Positions 53,501 through 62,679 of a stretch of DNA of 64,000 nucleotides are shown in pieces. Numbering within the stretch: position 1 is the stretch's first letter; each line of letters starts with the position of its first letter. The notes under the pieces are model-generated. The model did not search any database. It was not told where the DNA came from and worked only from the letters and a program-made list of their open reading frames with translations. Made by a program: the position numbers and the translations under genes. The stretch comes from Bacillota bacterium (GTDB taxonomy: Bacteria; Bacillota; Limnochordia; Limnochordales; DUMU01): contig DUMU01000045.1 in the NCBI GenBank assembly GCA_012839805.1, positions 1-64,000 of the forward strand, read 5' to 3'.

Positions 53501-54754
53501 TCAGCGAACGCGGCCGAGTTGCTCCATCCAGCCCGTCTCACCTCCTTGTGCCCGCGTCCTTGCTCGTGTCCCGGCCGCGGCTAGGGGAGCGCGGAAGAAA
53601 CGTTGCAGCGCCAGGACGGTGGCTCCAATCAGCCACACCTCATCGCCGAGGGCGGCCGGGACGATGCGTACCCGGTCGGCGAGGGACGGGAAAACATGAC
53701 GCTGGAGGCTTGAGCGTATCGGGTCCAGCAGCAGTTCACCGGCCTGGGTGGCTGCTTCTCCCCCGACGACGATGAAATCAGTACTAACCGTATTGACGAG
53801 GTTGGCGAGCCCCAGTCCGATCCACTCGCCGGCCTCTGCCAGGGAGTGACGGGCGTGCGGGTCTTGAGCTATGGCTGCTCTTACCACGTCCTCCCGACCC
53901 CCCGGGTAGGCGGCCGGCTCCCCTTTGTAGAGGCGGGCGTATTGAACAATGGCTGCATCACCGGCCACCGCCTCCAAACAACCATGGCGGCCGCAAGCAC
54001 AACCAGGGCCGTCCCGCTGTACGATCATGTGCCCGATCTCTCCGGCCCCGAACAACGGGCCGCGATAGATCCGGCCATCCAGTATCAGACCTGCCCCAAT
54101 GCCGATGCCAACGGTGACCCCAAGAAGCGAGGAGGCTCCCCGTCCGGCCCCGTACCAGTACTCACCGAGAGCAAAGCAGTTCGCATCATTCTCGGGGTAT
54201 ACGGACAGACCCAGGCGTTCTTCCAGCAGGCGCTTGATGGGAACGTCTTGCCAGTGCAGGAAGTGCGAAGATATGGAGGAACCCGTAGCAGGGTCAACGA
54301 TTCCCGGGAGACCTACACCTACGCCAAGGAGACGATCGGGAGAGAAGGCAAAGCCGGCGTCGTTGACTACGCGCCGCACGAGCCGGTCTGTAGTGGTCAC
54401 GATCTCGGCTACCCGGTCGGGAAGGGGCTCGACCTCTTTATTCAAGATCTGACCGGTGAGGGAAATGAGGGCCGCGGTTACCTGCTGGGGCGCGATCTTT
54501 ACCCCCACCACCAGGCGGGCCGTGGGGTTCAGTTGGAGGAGAGTCGGGCGGCGGCCGCCACGCGAATTGCCACTGCCTGTCTCCCGGACTAGGTCGGCGT
54601 CGAGAAGAAGCTGGGTGATGGCGGTAACAGTCGACTTGCTGAGGCCGGTAAGTTCAGCGATGCCGACCCGGGAGATCGGCTGGTGTTCACGGATCGCGGT
54701 GATCACGGCGGTGACATTAAGCTCTTTAATAAGCTGGCGATCTCCGGTCAACAT
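53501..54754 (-). CDS. ROK-family transcriptional regulator (NagC/XylR type)
   Basis: Sugar-responsive repressor. The N-terminal winged helix includes ISRVGIAELTGLSKSTVTAITQLLLDADLV. The ROK domain has a nucleotide-type loop VGVTVGIGIGAGLI, EIGHMIV and the zinc motif CACGRHGCLEAVAG. The C-terminal part contains NLVNTVSTDFIVVGG. ATG at 54754 was preferred (AGGAAGTGAG upstream); the frame also extends to GTG 54856 through a stretch holding a palindrome. It probably controls the binding protein and GH35 genes downstream. Confidence 0.9.
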   Translation of the reverse strand: MLTGDRQLIKELNVTAVITAIREHQPISRVGIAELTGLSKSTVTAITQLLLDADLVRETGSGNSRGGRRPTLLQLNPTARLVVGVKIAPQQVTAALISLTGQILNKEVEPLPDRVAEIVTTTDRLVRRVVNDAGFAFSPDRLLGVGVGLPGIVDPATGSSISSHFLHWQDVPIKRLLEERLGLSVYPENDANCFALGEYWYGAGRGASSLLGVTVGIGIGAGLILDGRIYRGPLFGAGEIGHMIVQRDGPGCACGRHGCLEAVAGDAAIVQYARLYKGEPAAYPGGREDVVRAAIAQDPHARHSLAEAGEWIGLGLANLVNTVSTDFIVVGGEAATQAGELLLDPIRSSLQRHVFPSLADRVRIVPAALGDEVWLIGATVLALQRFFRAPLAAAGTRARTRAQGGETGWMEQLGRVR

Positions 54755-54812
54755 GCTTCTCACTTCCTTGCCTCCCGGGGCGGCTCGTGCACCGGAACTT
54801 GCCCGGCCGGTA

Positions 54813-54840
54813 GTTCGGTCGGCGACCGAACTAAGTTCGG
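54813..54840. promoter_or_regulatory. Overlapping palindromes upstream of the ROK regulator gene
   Basis: GTTCGGTC-GGC-GACCGAAC (8-bp arms) overlaps CCGAAC-TAA-GTTCGG (6-bp arms), 60-85 nt upstream of the regulator start. The layout suggests a double operator for autoregulation. Confidence 0.45.
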
Positions 54841-54934
54841 AATCTTGATTCGCCACGCTCTGTACAATTCCTTCCGCTCTGCCCGCAAGTTGAGGATTTT
54901 GTTTTGGGGCCGCCTCCGCGCCGTTAGTGTCAGT

Positions 54935-56113
54935 CTATCCCTGCGGACTCCCAGGCGGTGGAGCGGGACCGGCCGGTACCGCTCCCGCGCGTGCCACCCT
55001 TCCGGCGAGCTCGGGCGGGATGTCGCGCAGGTGAAGATCCCGTTGCGGGAAGGGAATCTCGATCCCCTCTTCGTCGAACCGCTTCTTGACCGCCGTGTTG
55101 AGCTCGTCTTGAACGCTGAATCGGTCCCGGTAATCCTCGACCCAGCAAATGGCGAGGAGATTGAGCGAGGAGTCGCCGAAGTCGGTAAAATAGACGCCCG
55201 GGGCGGGGTCCTTTAGCACTTTGGGATGGGCGAGACAGGTCTCGAGGAGCACCTGTTTGGCGCGATCTATATCCGTTGCGTACGAAACGCCGACCCGTAT
55301 GCGGACCTTTACTCTAAGGTCCGGGTAAGTCTGGTTGATGATGCGGGAGGCGACCATCTCCCGGTTGGGAATGATGATCAGCTCGTTGTCGAACGAGAGG
55401 ATCTTGGTGGCACGCAATCCTATGTCATATACGTCGCCCATAGTGCCGTCGGGCAGTTGTATGCGGTCACCCACCCGGTAGGAGCGGTCGATCATGATGG
55501 TGAACCCGGCGAACATATTGGATAATGTTGCCTGGGCCGCGAGAGCTATGGCAAGAGATGCTACCCCGGCGGTGGTCACCAGAGCGGTGACATTGATGTT
55601 GAAGCGGGCAAGTACCACCGTCGCCCCGATGAAATAGATGACGAGAACCAGTACCTTGCTGATAATGGGTACGAATTGCTCGTCCAGCGGGGAGCGGGTG
55701 CGCCGGGCCACCTCGGCCAGGTACCACCGGGTGAGGCCGCCGGCAGCTGCCACCGCAAGCCGGCTGGTCGCCGCAACGACCAGGGCGAAGAAGACCCCAT
55801 CGAGTATGCGCCCGAAAACACTCCCGGCCAGCGGGGGCTCGACCGCCAAGCGACCGGCCGCCACGTAGAGCGCGAGGTAAAAGACGGCACGGCTGAGTGG
55901 CACTTCGGTGGCGGAGAGCAAGGTTATGTCGAGCTGGGTGGGCGTCTTGCGTGCTACCGGTAGAAGGACGCGACGCCACAGCCCTCGGACCAGGCGGGCC
56001 AGGGCGAAGGCCATCACCACGAGCAACACGGTGATAACCGTCTCCCGCACCCACCCCGATAGCCATGAGAACTGCTCGCTGAACCACAGGTTTACCGGAG
56101 TACTTGCGGGCAT
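54935..56113 (-). CDS. Small-conductance mechanosensitive channel, MscS family
   Basis: Membrane channel that opens under hypo-osmotic tension. There are five predicted membrane helices; the pore-lining helix and following beta domain are clear (TTAGVASLAIALAAQATLSNMFAGF and YRVGDRIQLPDGTMGDVYDIGLRATKI, IIIPNREMV). The C-terminal domain ends with FPQRDLHLRDIPPEL and a Pro/Ala-rich tail. ATG at 56113 has AGGAGGAGAATA upstream. No operon partner is obvious. Confidence 0.93.
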   Translation of the reverse strand: MPASTPVNLWFSEQFSWLSGWVRETVITVLLVVMAFALARLVRGLWRRVLLPVARKTPTQLDITLLSATEVPLSRAVFYLALYVAAGRLAVEPPLAGSVFGRILDGVFFALVVAATSRLAVAAAGGLTRWYLAEVARRTRSPLDEQFVPIISKVLVLVIYFIGATVVLARFNINVTALVTTAGVASLAIALAAQATLSNMFAGFTIMIDRSYRVGDRIQLPDGTMGDVYDIGLRATKILSFDNELIIIPNREMVASRIINQTYPDLRVKVRIRVGVSYATDIDRAKQVLLETCLAHPKVLKDPAPGVYFTDFGDSSLNLLAICWVEDYRDRFSVQDELNTAVKKRFDEEGIEIPFPQRDLHLRDIPPELAGRVARAGAVPAGPAPPPGSPQG

Positions 56114-56218
56114 TATTCTCCTCCTGAGAGCGGCGTGGGATACTCAGTTCCTTCGACACGCAGCAGCGCGGTCCTGCGAGGCGAGTTGAAGGACCGGCCC
56201 GGGCAGGCGCGGGCGTTT

Positions 56219-56692
56219 CTAGGCCCAGAAGTTCCCCGCCCCTACTCGGACTTGTTCGAGATAGTACTCAAACTTTGCCCTCATGCGAACGGAAAAGGTC
56301 TTGTCATGGCAGAGCCGTTCGAAGCCGTCTTCCACCAGTGATGGCGGAAACTCGGCCAGACTCTTGAGCACCGTGTTAAGGTAGCGCCGGGTGGTATTGG
56401 AACTCTTGACGCGGTAAAATTCCTCAAATAGCAGCTGTGCCGTCTGGCGGTTCTTCGGGAGGACTTTCACGACCTCGCTCAGCCGCTCGAGGTCATCCCG
56501 GACGTAATGGAATAGCCCTACCAGGTACACACCTGCTTCCGTCCGCCCGTTAACCTCCATCGCGCCCAGCACCCCGCAGGCGCTCCTCATTTCGCTAAAG
56601 TCCTCGGATAGACTTCTCCGCAGCAGATCGTCGATGGGCACCTTACGCCAATCGAGATAGCCGTCTTTCGTGATCCACGGCAGCCTGGGCAT
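56219..56692 (-). CDS. Uncharacterised helical protein
   Basis: A 157-residue protein that I do not recognise. It begins PRLPWITKDGYLDWRKVPIDDLL and is otherwise almost entirely helical, with paired helices reminiscent of HEAT-like repeats (AGVYLVGLFHYVRDDLERL, SLAEFPPSLVEDGFERL). It is rich in charged residues and has no membrane segment, signal peptide or metal motif. ATG at 56692 has AAAGGAGC 6 nt upstream, so it looks genuinely translated. It stands between mscS and a long non-coding stretch. Confidence 0.6.
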   Translation of the reverse strand: MPRLPWITKDGYLDWRKVPIDDLLRRSLSEDFSEMRSACGVLGAMEVNGRTEAGVYLVGLFHYVRDDLERLSEVVKVLPKNRQTAQLLFEEFYRVKSSNTTRRYLNTVLKSLAEFPPSLVEDGFERLCHDKTFSVRMRAKFEYYLEQVRVGAGNFWA

Positions 56693-56777
56693 GGAAATGC
56701 TCCTTTGGGACGGCGTTCCACCCGTCACCGATTACTTGCCCTCAAGTGTAACCCTGCCATAGGCTAAGTCAAGACTG

Positions 56778-56853
56778 GAACGATTCGGGTTCGAACTGCC
56801 GATGTTCCGGCCGCCCGGAGATAACGAGTTCAGCAGACAGCTCCGAATCGTTC
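56778..56853. repeat. 76-bp segment bounded by 11-bp perfect inverted repeats
   Basis: GAACGATTCGG at 56778-56788 and its exact complement at 56843-56853. Inside, on the minus strand, is a further hairpin TCCGG-GCGG-CCGGA. It could be a miniature inverted-repeat element or a structured RNA. I tested it as a tRNA and it fails (see rejected list). Confidence 0.55.
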
Positions 56854-57662
56854 TGGGTGCCCCAACCAGGCGGTCTGCCGTGGGGGGTTGGCCAAAACGT
56901 GAGATCACTTTGGGCTGAGCAACCGGGGGCTTTCATTCCAGGACGGCTTGCATCAAGCAGCTTTCGTTCCTCCGACCGAGCAGAGCAGGTCCTGATTATC
57001 GCGATGTTTCCTGAACGGGCCGAACCATCTCTCTAGAGTTCCGCCAACGGTCTTCACCGTGTTTTCACCTCGGCGCCGATGCCGGAATAGCGATCCGCCG
57101 GCACCGGGTTGCTTCGGCGCGCCAGGCTGGTCCTGCGGGGCGGCCGGACACACCCCGTGCGGCTGCCGTGCCGCGCCCGCATGCGTGCGCGGGCGGTACC
57201 GGGAGGAATGCGGCCGAAAGCGGAGATAACAAGGGATAAACGATTGAGCAAGGCCGGCATGAGTGCCGGTGGACCGGCAATGGGTTTTGAGGGGTTCGGC
57301 AAAGGTTGGGGAAGGGTGTAAACTGCGCGCAGGCTGGTCATCCGAAAACCCCGAGCAGGTGGGGGGGTCCTAAGGTGTACCAGGAAGCGATCCGCGAGAA
57401 AACCATGCTCTGCCTTCTCCGCACTTTCGCGTTCTGCCCCACTCCCGTGTGATACCCGTCTGCATGTAGAGTCCTGCTGGCTTAACGGCCGGGCCACGGT
57501 CGCGCCCCGGGCCAGCCCTTGCCTTGCACCGGGGTCAGGCGAGGCGAACCCAGGGCGAGACCGGCGGAGACCGGAGTCCGGCGAGACGAGCGGGCTTCGC
57601 ACCGGCGGTCCGCGTTGTACGGGAGGTTTCACACCAGAGGGTTCAGGCGGGAGGTTATCCCA
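56854..57662. other. Long intergenic region upstream of the ABC exporter
   Basis: About 800 nt without a convincing gene. On the minus strand around 56953-57066 a frame ends with TLERWFGPFRKHRDNQDLL, which resembles the tail of some transposases and may be a fragment of one; I cannot name a family. The exporter ribosome site GGGAGG is at the right end. Otherwise I see nothing. Confidence 0.3.
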
Positions 57663-60080
57663 ATGAATATTCTGGCACGCATGGGCTCAGGACGGCGAAG
57701 AAACCGGGCGGAACGGGGTCGAGTTGCAGCACCCTTCTCCGCATTCTCCATCGTGGACGGTCCGGCGGGCGTTTCCGTGCCGGCTGCAGTTCATAAGTAT
57801 CTGAAGGGTCGGTTCCCGGACGAAGAAGTCCAGCTGGCGGTACGTTCTGACCTGAGCCTGGACGGCAGGTATGCCGACCACTGGCTGGTGGTGACCAACC
57901 GCCAGATCCTGCTCCTAGGCAGTTCCGACGGCTTTACCGAGTCTGTCACTCCTGTCCTCAACGTCGCCCTGGCCGATGTTCGCAACGTCGAGGTCCGCCA
58001 CTTCTACGGCAGCGGCACCCTGGAGGTCCGAACCAGCGGCTGCGCCTTCGATCTGGCCCGGTTCTCCCGTACCCTGGCCCCCGACTTCGAACGCGCCGCC
58101 GTCGCGATCAACACCCTCGCTAGCGCCGCCTGCGAGGCTAACCGGACTTTGCCCGGCCCCACCCCGTTCGCCGGCGAAGCTCGCTCCCGCACCGGTCCGG
58201 CTTCCGATTACGCCAAGTGCCCTCGTTGCGGAAGGAGCCTGCCGTCCGGGAGTGACAGGTGTCCTTTCTGTACTGAGAAAAAGAAGGTTGTGGTGCGACT
58301 CCTCGGTTATCTTCGCCCGTACACGCTCGTCGCGATCACGAGCTTCGCCCTCTCCCTGGCCGTGACCGGCCTTGGCCTTATCGATCCGCTCCTTCAAAAA
58401 GTCCTGGTCGACGAAGCCATCGGGAAGGGGAACCTCCGGCTCCTTGCCTGGATCGTGGTGGCCATACTGGCAGTCCATGGGGCCAACGCCGTGTTTGGCG
58501 CGCTGCGTTGGTACCTGATGTCCTATATGGGCCAGAAAATCACGTACGACCTGAGTACCGAGGTGTATGCGCACCTGCAAAAACTCTCGATGAGCTTTTA
58601 TGACAAGCGCCAGACCGGGGCGATCATGACCAGGGTAACGAGCGACGTCGGGCGTCTGCAGGGGTTCATCGTCTCCGGTTTGCAGGATACCATCCTGCAG
58701 ATCCTCACCATTGTCTTCATCACCGTCATCGTTCTCCTCATGAACTGGCGGCTGGCCCTCCTCGCCCTCTTTCCCGGTCCGATCGTTGCTTACGCCACCG
58801 TCCGCTTCATCGCCCGGGCCCGGCCCGTCTACCGCCGCATCTGGCGCCGGGTCTCGGAGGCGAACGCGATTCTCGGGGATACGATTCCGGGCGTGCGGGT
58901 GGTCAGGGCTTTTGGGCGGGAGGAGGCAGAAGTGGAGAGATTCGCTGCCAAGCAGGCCGAGGTGGTCGACAGTCACCTGGCCGCCACCCGCCTCGCCACC
59001 CGCTTCTACCCTGCGATGGGCTACATCATGATCCTGGGCTCCGCCGTGATTTGGGGCTACGGCGGCTACCAGGTGATCCGGGCTACGGCGCTTTCCTCGG
59101 CACTCTCTTCGGGGGCGGCGGGGTTGCCCCCGGCGGCCTCCCTGGGTCTCACGCTCGGCGATCTTCTGGCCTTCATCGGCTACATGTGGCGGCTGTACGG
59201 GCCGGTTCAGCAGCTGAGCCACCTGAGCGGGATGTTCCAGGAGGCCATCACCTCCGCGGAACGAGTGTTCGAAGTGCTCGACACGCAGCCGGAAGTGCGC
59301 GAGGCGGCGCAGCCGGTTCAACTGGAAATCAAGGGTAATATCGAGTTCGACCACGTGAGCTTCGAATATGAAAAGGGCGAGCCGGTCTTGCGAGATGTCT
59401 CCCTTACCATCGAGGCGGGGGAGATGATCGGAGTAGTAGGGGCAAGCGGCGCCGGCAAGACCACGCTCATCAACCTGCTCGCCCGCTTCTACGACGTGAC
59501 CTGCGGGGCGATCCGGATCGACGGCGTCGACATTCGGCAGATCTCTTTGCGGGCGCTGCGCGAGCAGGTAAGCATCGTACCGCAGGAGCCCTTCCTCTTC
59601 CATGCGACCATCGCCGAAAACATCGCCTACGGGCGGCCCGGCGCTACGATGGAGGAGATCATCTGGGCGGCGAAGATGGCGAACGCCCATGAGTTCATCA
59701 TGGGATTCCCGGACGGCTACGATACCCGCCTCGGCGAGCGGGGGGTAGGCTTGTCCGGAGGCCAGAAACAGCGCATTTCCATTGCTCGCGCGATCCTGAT
59801 GAACCCCCGGATCCTCATCCTGGACGAGGCGACGTCGGCGGTGGACACGGAGACGGAGCGCCTGATCCAGGAGGCCATCAACCGCCTGGTCAAAGGCCGA
59901 ACCACCATCGCCATCGCCCACCGGCTGTCAACCCTGAAGAACGCCGACCGCATCGTCGTGCTGGAGGAAGGGCGGATAGTAGAGATCGGGACCCATGATG
60001 AACTGCTTGCCAAAGAAGACGGGGTGTTCGCGCGCCTGGTGCGGATGCAGTCGGAGATCGCGAAGATCCACGCGGTGTGA
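57663..60080 (+). CDS. ABC exporter (fused membrane and ATPase domains) with N-terminal extra domain and zinc ribbon
   Basis: Exporter half-transporter of unusual layout. Residues ~35-155 form a beta-rich domain that resembles a PH-like fold (HWLVVTNRQILLLG, VALADVRNVEVRHFYGSGTLEVRT). A zinc ribbon follows (CPRC...CPFC; C186, C189, C200, C203). Residues ~210-510 are six membrane helices, and ~525-800 the ATPase with Walker A GASGAGKTT, signature LSGGQKQRISIARAI and Walker B ILILDEATSAVD. ATG at 57663 has GGGAGG upstream; the frame before it is not conserved-looking. The DUF1854 gene follows 41 nt later. Such ABC/DUF1854 pairs are described in cyanophycin-associated clusters; no cyanophycin synthetase is present here. 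Confidence 0.88.
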   Translation: MNILARMGSGRRRNRAERGRVAAPFSAFSIVDGPAGVSVPAAVHKYLKGRFPDEEVQLAVRSDLSLDGRYADHWLVVTNRQILLLGSSDGFTESVTPVLNVALADVRNVEVRHFYGSGTLEVRTSGCAFDLARFSRTLAPDFERAAVAINTLASAACEANRTLPGPTPFAGEARSRTGPASDYAKCPRCGRSLPSGSDRCPFCTEKKKVVVRLLGYLRPYTLVAITSFALSLAVTGLGLIDPLLQKVLVDEAIGKGNLRLLAWIVVAILAVHGANAVFGALRWYLMSYMGQKITYDLSTEVYAHLQKLSMSFYDKRQTGAIMTRVTSDVGRLQGFIVSGLQDTILQILTIVFITVIVLLMNWRLALLALFPGPIVAYATVRFIARARPVYRRIWRRVSEANAILGDTIPGVRVVRAFGREEAEVERFAAKQAEVVDSHLAATRLATRFYPAMGYIMILGSAVIWGYGGYQVIRATALSSALSSGAAGLPPAASLGLTLGDLLAFIGYMWRLYGPVQQLSHLSGMFQEAITSAERVFEVLDTQPEVREAAQPVQLEIKGNIEFDHVSFEYEKGEPVLRDVSLTIEAGEMIGVVGASGAGKTTLINLLARFYDVTCGAIRIDGVDIRQISLRALREQVSIVPQEPFLFHATIAENIAYGRPGATMEEIIWAAKMANAHEFIMGFPDGYDTRLGERGVGLSGGQKQRISIARAILMNPRILILDEATSAVDTETERLIQEAINRLVKGRTTIAIAHRLSTLKNADRIVVLEEGRIVEIGTHDELLAKEDGVFARLVRMQSEIAKIHAV

Positions 60081-60121
60081 ATGGAAGTACGGGTTGTCCC
60101 GTTTACGAGGGTGGTTCGCGA

Positions 60122-60631
60122 ATGTGCGATGTCGAGGCCATAGATACGCTCCGGCTCAATCTTCTCGATCCGCGGGCGGTCTTCTTCTACCAAGACCCGG
60201 CGGCGGGCCTTAGCTTGCGGTATGGGTTCGAGGAATGGAAGGGAGTGAAGATCGCGCTTGCGATGCCCCTCACCCGGCGACGCCAGTATCTCGTGCTCTC
60301 GGACGCCGAGGGGCACGAGATCGGCATCATTAAGGATCTAGACGAGCTTGAGAGCCACTCCCGCCGGCTGGCGGAAGAGTATCTGGCCAGGGCGTATTTC
60401 ATTCCCCGGATTACTCGGGTCCTGGCCATCGAAGAGCAGTTCGGAATCACCACCTGGCGGGTGGAGACCGATCGGGGACCGCGCGCGTTCGAGGTGCGGG
60501 ACCGGCGGGACATGCGGTTCATAGGGCGGAATCACCTCGTGATCAAGGACGTGGACGGCAACCGGTACGAAATCGAGGATTACCGGGCGCTGGATGCGAG
60601 AAGCACGGCCCTGATCGAGACGCAGATCTGA
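60122..60631 (+). CDS. DUF1854 protein
   Basis: A 169-residue member of DUF1854, a family found next to ABC exporters of this type. Visible blocks are LRYGFEEWKGVKIALAMPLTRRRQYLVLSDAEGHEIGIIKDL, shown here only in part as EIGIIKDL, then YFIPRITRVL, WRVETDRGPRAFEVRDRRD and DVDGNRYEI. It has no membrane helix, so it probably acts in the cytoplasm with the exporter. ATG at 60122 has GAGGGTGG 7 nt upstream; the earlier in-frame start at 60077 would overlap the exporter stop. Confidence 0.85.
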   Translation: MCDVEAIDTLRLNLLDPRAVFFYQDPAAGLSLRYGFEEWKGVKIALAMPLTRRRQYLVLSDAEGHEIGIIKDLDELESHSRRLAEEYLARAYFIPRITRVLAIEEQFGITTWRVETDRGPRAFEVRDRRDMRFIGRNHLVIKDVDGNRYEIEDYRALDARSTALIETQI

Positions 60632-60665
60632 GTCGGGAAGTCGGGTTGCATCCCGGCCGGAGCGG

Positions 60666-60686
60666 GACGGTAACAACTGTACCGTC
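60666..60686. terminator. Hairpin between convergent genes
   Basis: GACGGTA / TACCGTC, 7-bp perfect stem with a 7-nt loop, between the stop codons of the DUF1854 and YdcZ genes. It may serve as a bidirectional end, though no T-run is present. Confidence 0.4.
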
Positions 60687-60710
60687 AGCCATCAGCTCCT
60701 CCGGCTCGGG

Positions 60711-61178
60711 CTAACGACGAAGCAGAAGCCACGCGCCGGCGACGAGCAGGGCGGCGCCGGCTGCCTTCGTCCAGTCAAAGGGTGCTCGATCCAGGCCGAG
60801 CAGGCCGAAGTGATCCAGCACGGCCGCGGTGGTGACCTGGGCGACCAGGATGCCGGTGGTGGCGGCCACCATACCCAGCGGGGCGACGGCAGAGGCGACG
60901 AGCCAGGTTATGGCGACACCCATCAGGCCGCCCAGGAGTGCCGGAAGGGGGGAGTGAAGAAGGGCCCGCCAGGCGGGGAGATGGCGGGCGGAGGGGAGAA
61001 ACAGGAGGGTGAGTCCCATGGCTACCACCGCCGTGGCGTGCACCCAGAAGGTGGCCAGGGCCAGGCTGCTGCGGCGGGCGAGCCACGAATTGGCCGCCCC
61101 CTGAACCGGCATCAACGCCCCCGCCAGGCCGGCCCCGAGGAGCGGGAGCAACCAGTCCCAGTTCCAGCGGAATGACAT
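60711..61178 (-). CDS. DMT-family transporter, YdcZ/DUF606 type
   Basis: Small membrane protein of 155 residues with five hydrophobic helices (WNWDWLLPLLGAGLAGALMP, ATFWVHATAVVAMGLTLLFL, LLGGLMGVAITWLV, VAATTGILVAQVTTAAVL, AGAALLVAGAWLLL). It matches the half-size YdcZ family, which are putative drug/metabolite exporters. ATG 61178 is chosen (GGTGG upstream), as the long frame from 61397 runs through a GGCCAG repeat and is not gene-like. Substrate unknown. Confidence 0.85.
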   Translation of the reverse strand: MSFRWNWDWLLPLLGAGLAGALMPVQGAANSWLARRSSLALATFWVHATAVVAMGLTLLFLPSARHLPAWRALLHSPLPALLGGLMGVAITWLVASAVAPLGMVAATTGILVAQVTTAAVLDHFGLLGLDRAPFDWTKAAGAALLVAGAWLLLRR

Positions 61179-61227
61179 AAAACCACCGGCGATAGTGTGC
61201 CCCAGCATGGTCGTGCCGTGCCCGGTG

Positions 61228-61258
61228 AGGGCCAGGGCCAGGGCCAAGGCCAGGGCTA
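61228..61258. repeat. Short hexanucleotide repeat (GGGCCA)n
   Basis: Four to five near-identical GGGCCA/AGGCCA units in a row upstream of the YdcZ gene, the same period as the larger repeat at 36074-36180. Confidence 0.6.
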
Positions 61259-61423
61259 GGTACGGCAGCCTGACCGGCCCGGCCTGGCCGGTGCGGGCTT
61301 GCCCGCGCGGCCTTCCTTGCCGATCCGGTCCGGACCGGCGCGCCGGGCGTGTCGGGCACGCCTCAGGAGATCGGGATGAGCGTGGTAAGATAGTCACAAG
61401 CTAACCAGGGAGGGGATTCAGGG

Positions 61424-62611
61424 ATGATGCAGGCAGCCCAGGTGGAATGGGAAGAGAAATGGAAACGAGTACGTCACCTTCTTGAACGCCAGGAAGCAGA
61501 TGCCTTGTTACTTGCCCGGCGTGTCAATGTGTCCTGGTTTACAGGCGGTGCTGATGTCCATGTAGCCAAGGAGGAGAACGGGGTTGCCGCTCTCCTCATT
61601 TCCCATGACCGCATCGCGGTGTTGACCACGGCCATCGAGGCCCCGCGTCTCGAGCGGGAAGAGTTCGCACCGGTAGCCGGTTCGCCCGCCTGGCAGCTGG
61701 TGGCACGCCCGTGGACCCAGGGTTTGCCCCAGCAGGTGGCCTCGCTCAACCCCAAGGCGAAGCTGATCACGGACGACGCCGCTCTGGCCGAAGCGATGGG
61801 CTCGGCGGACCAGGCGGGTGGGGGAAGCCCGGCGGGCTCAGCGGGCTGGCCGGGGGCGGCCGTCAGGTATGCCGGCAATGAGGTAGACGAGCTCCGCTAC
61901 GAGCTTACTCCGGCCGAGGTAGAACGGTATCGGCAAGCGGGCCGGCTGGTCGGGCGGGCCCTGGAAGAGGCGGCCCGAGCGGTCCGCCGGGGTCAAAGCG
62001 AACTCGAGATCGCGGCCGACCTGGACCGGCGTCTCGAGGAGCGGGGGCTCGAACCAACCGTCACCCTGGTGGCGGTGGACGATCGGATCCGGCTGTTCCG
62101 CCATCCCATCCCCACGGGTTTGCGCATGCTCACCCGTGCCATGCTGGTCACCTGCGCCCGCTACTTCGGGCTCACCATTGCGGCCACCCGGCTGGTACAA
62201 CTCGGGCGTCCTCCCGCCGATCTGGAATCCCGCCACCAGGCCGTCGTGCAGGTTGAAGCCGCCCTGCTGGCTGCCTCTCGTCCCGGCGTCACCATGGGGG
62301 AGCTTTACCAGACGGCAGTTCAAGCGTATGCGGCCCAGGGGTACCCCGGTGAAGAGAAGCTACATCACCAGGGCGGCGCCATCGGCTACCTGAACCGTGA
62401 CTACCTGGCCTTGCCTGGCAGTTCTCAGGTGCTCCACTCCATGCAAGCCGTAGCGTGGAATCCGAGCATCACCGGGACTAAAACCGAGGACACTTTCCTC
62501 CTCACCGCCGGCGGCCTGGAGCTCCTGAGTGCCGGGGGTACCGGCTGGCCCACCATCAACGTTCAGGTGAACGGCCAGTCGATTCCTCGCCCGGCCATCC
62601 TGGTTCTTTGA
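61424..62611 (+). CDS. M24-family peptidase homologue with degenerate metal site
   Basis: Protein of the Xaa-Pro aminopeptidase type: an N-terminal creatinase-like domain (residues ~15-140, LLERQEADALLLARRVNVSWFTGG) and a pita-bread domain. In active M24 enzymes two Asp, a His and two Glu bind metals. Here the strand that should carry the first Asp pair reads RAMLVTCARYFGLTIAATR with no Asp, while the HHQGGAIGY His segment remains. The C-terminal Glu ligands are also not obvious. It therefore is probably not a standard metallopeptidase. A Gly/Ala/Ser-rich insert joins the two domains. Start ATG 61424 has GGAGGGG upstream. Confidence 0.8.
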   Translation: MMQAAQVEWEEKWKRVRHLLERQEADALLLARRVNVSWFTGGADVHVAKEENGVAALLISHDRIAVLTTAIEAPRLEREEFAPVAGSPAWQLVARPWTQGLPQQVASLNPKAKLITDDAALAEAMGSADQAGGGSPAGSAGWPGAAVRYAGNEVDELRYELTPAEVERYRQAGRLVGRALEEAARAVRRGQSELEIAADLDRRLEERGLEPTVTLVAVDDRIRLFRHPIPTGLRMLTRAMLVTCARYFGLTIAATRLVQLGRPPADLESRHQAVVQVEAALLAASRPGVTMGELYQTAVQAYAAQGYPGEEKLHHQGGAIGYLNRDYLALPGSSQVLHSMQAVAWNPSITGTKTEDTFLLTAGGLELLSAGGTGWPTINVQVNGQSIPRPAILVL

Positions 62612-62640
62612 GGCCGGAAGGCTTATGTTCCCCAGAGCAT

Positions 62641-62679
62641 GCCCGCCGGCAGGCGCCGGCCAACGCCGATCCGGCGGGC
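62641..62679. terminator. GC-rich hairpin after the M24 homologue
   Basis: GCCCGCCGG / CCGGCGGGC, 9-bp perfect stem with a 21-nt loop, 30 nt after the stop; no T-run. Confidence 0.4.

Noticed and set aside
56776-56853. Possible tRNA on the minus strand (TTCGAAC loop, matching ends, CCA)
   Set aside because: The ends pair over 11 bp rather than 7, the bases next to TTCGAAC do not form a 5-bp T stem, and the only internal hairpin has a 4-nt loop, so there is no anticodon arm.
57915-59921. Open frame of 668 codons opposite the ABC exporter
   Set aside because: Antisense to a well-supported exporter; composition (Asp/Arg/His/Gly-rich) reflects reverse-strand codon bias.
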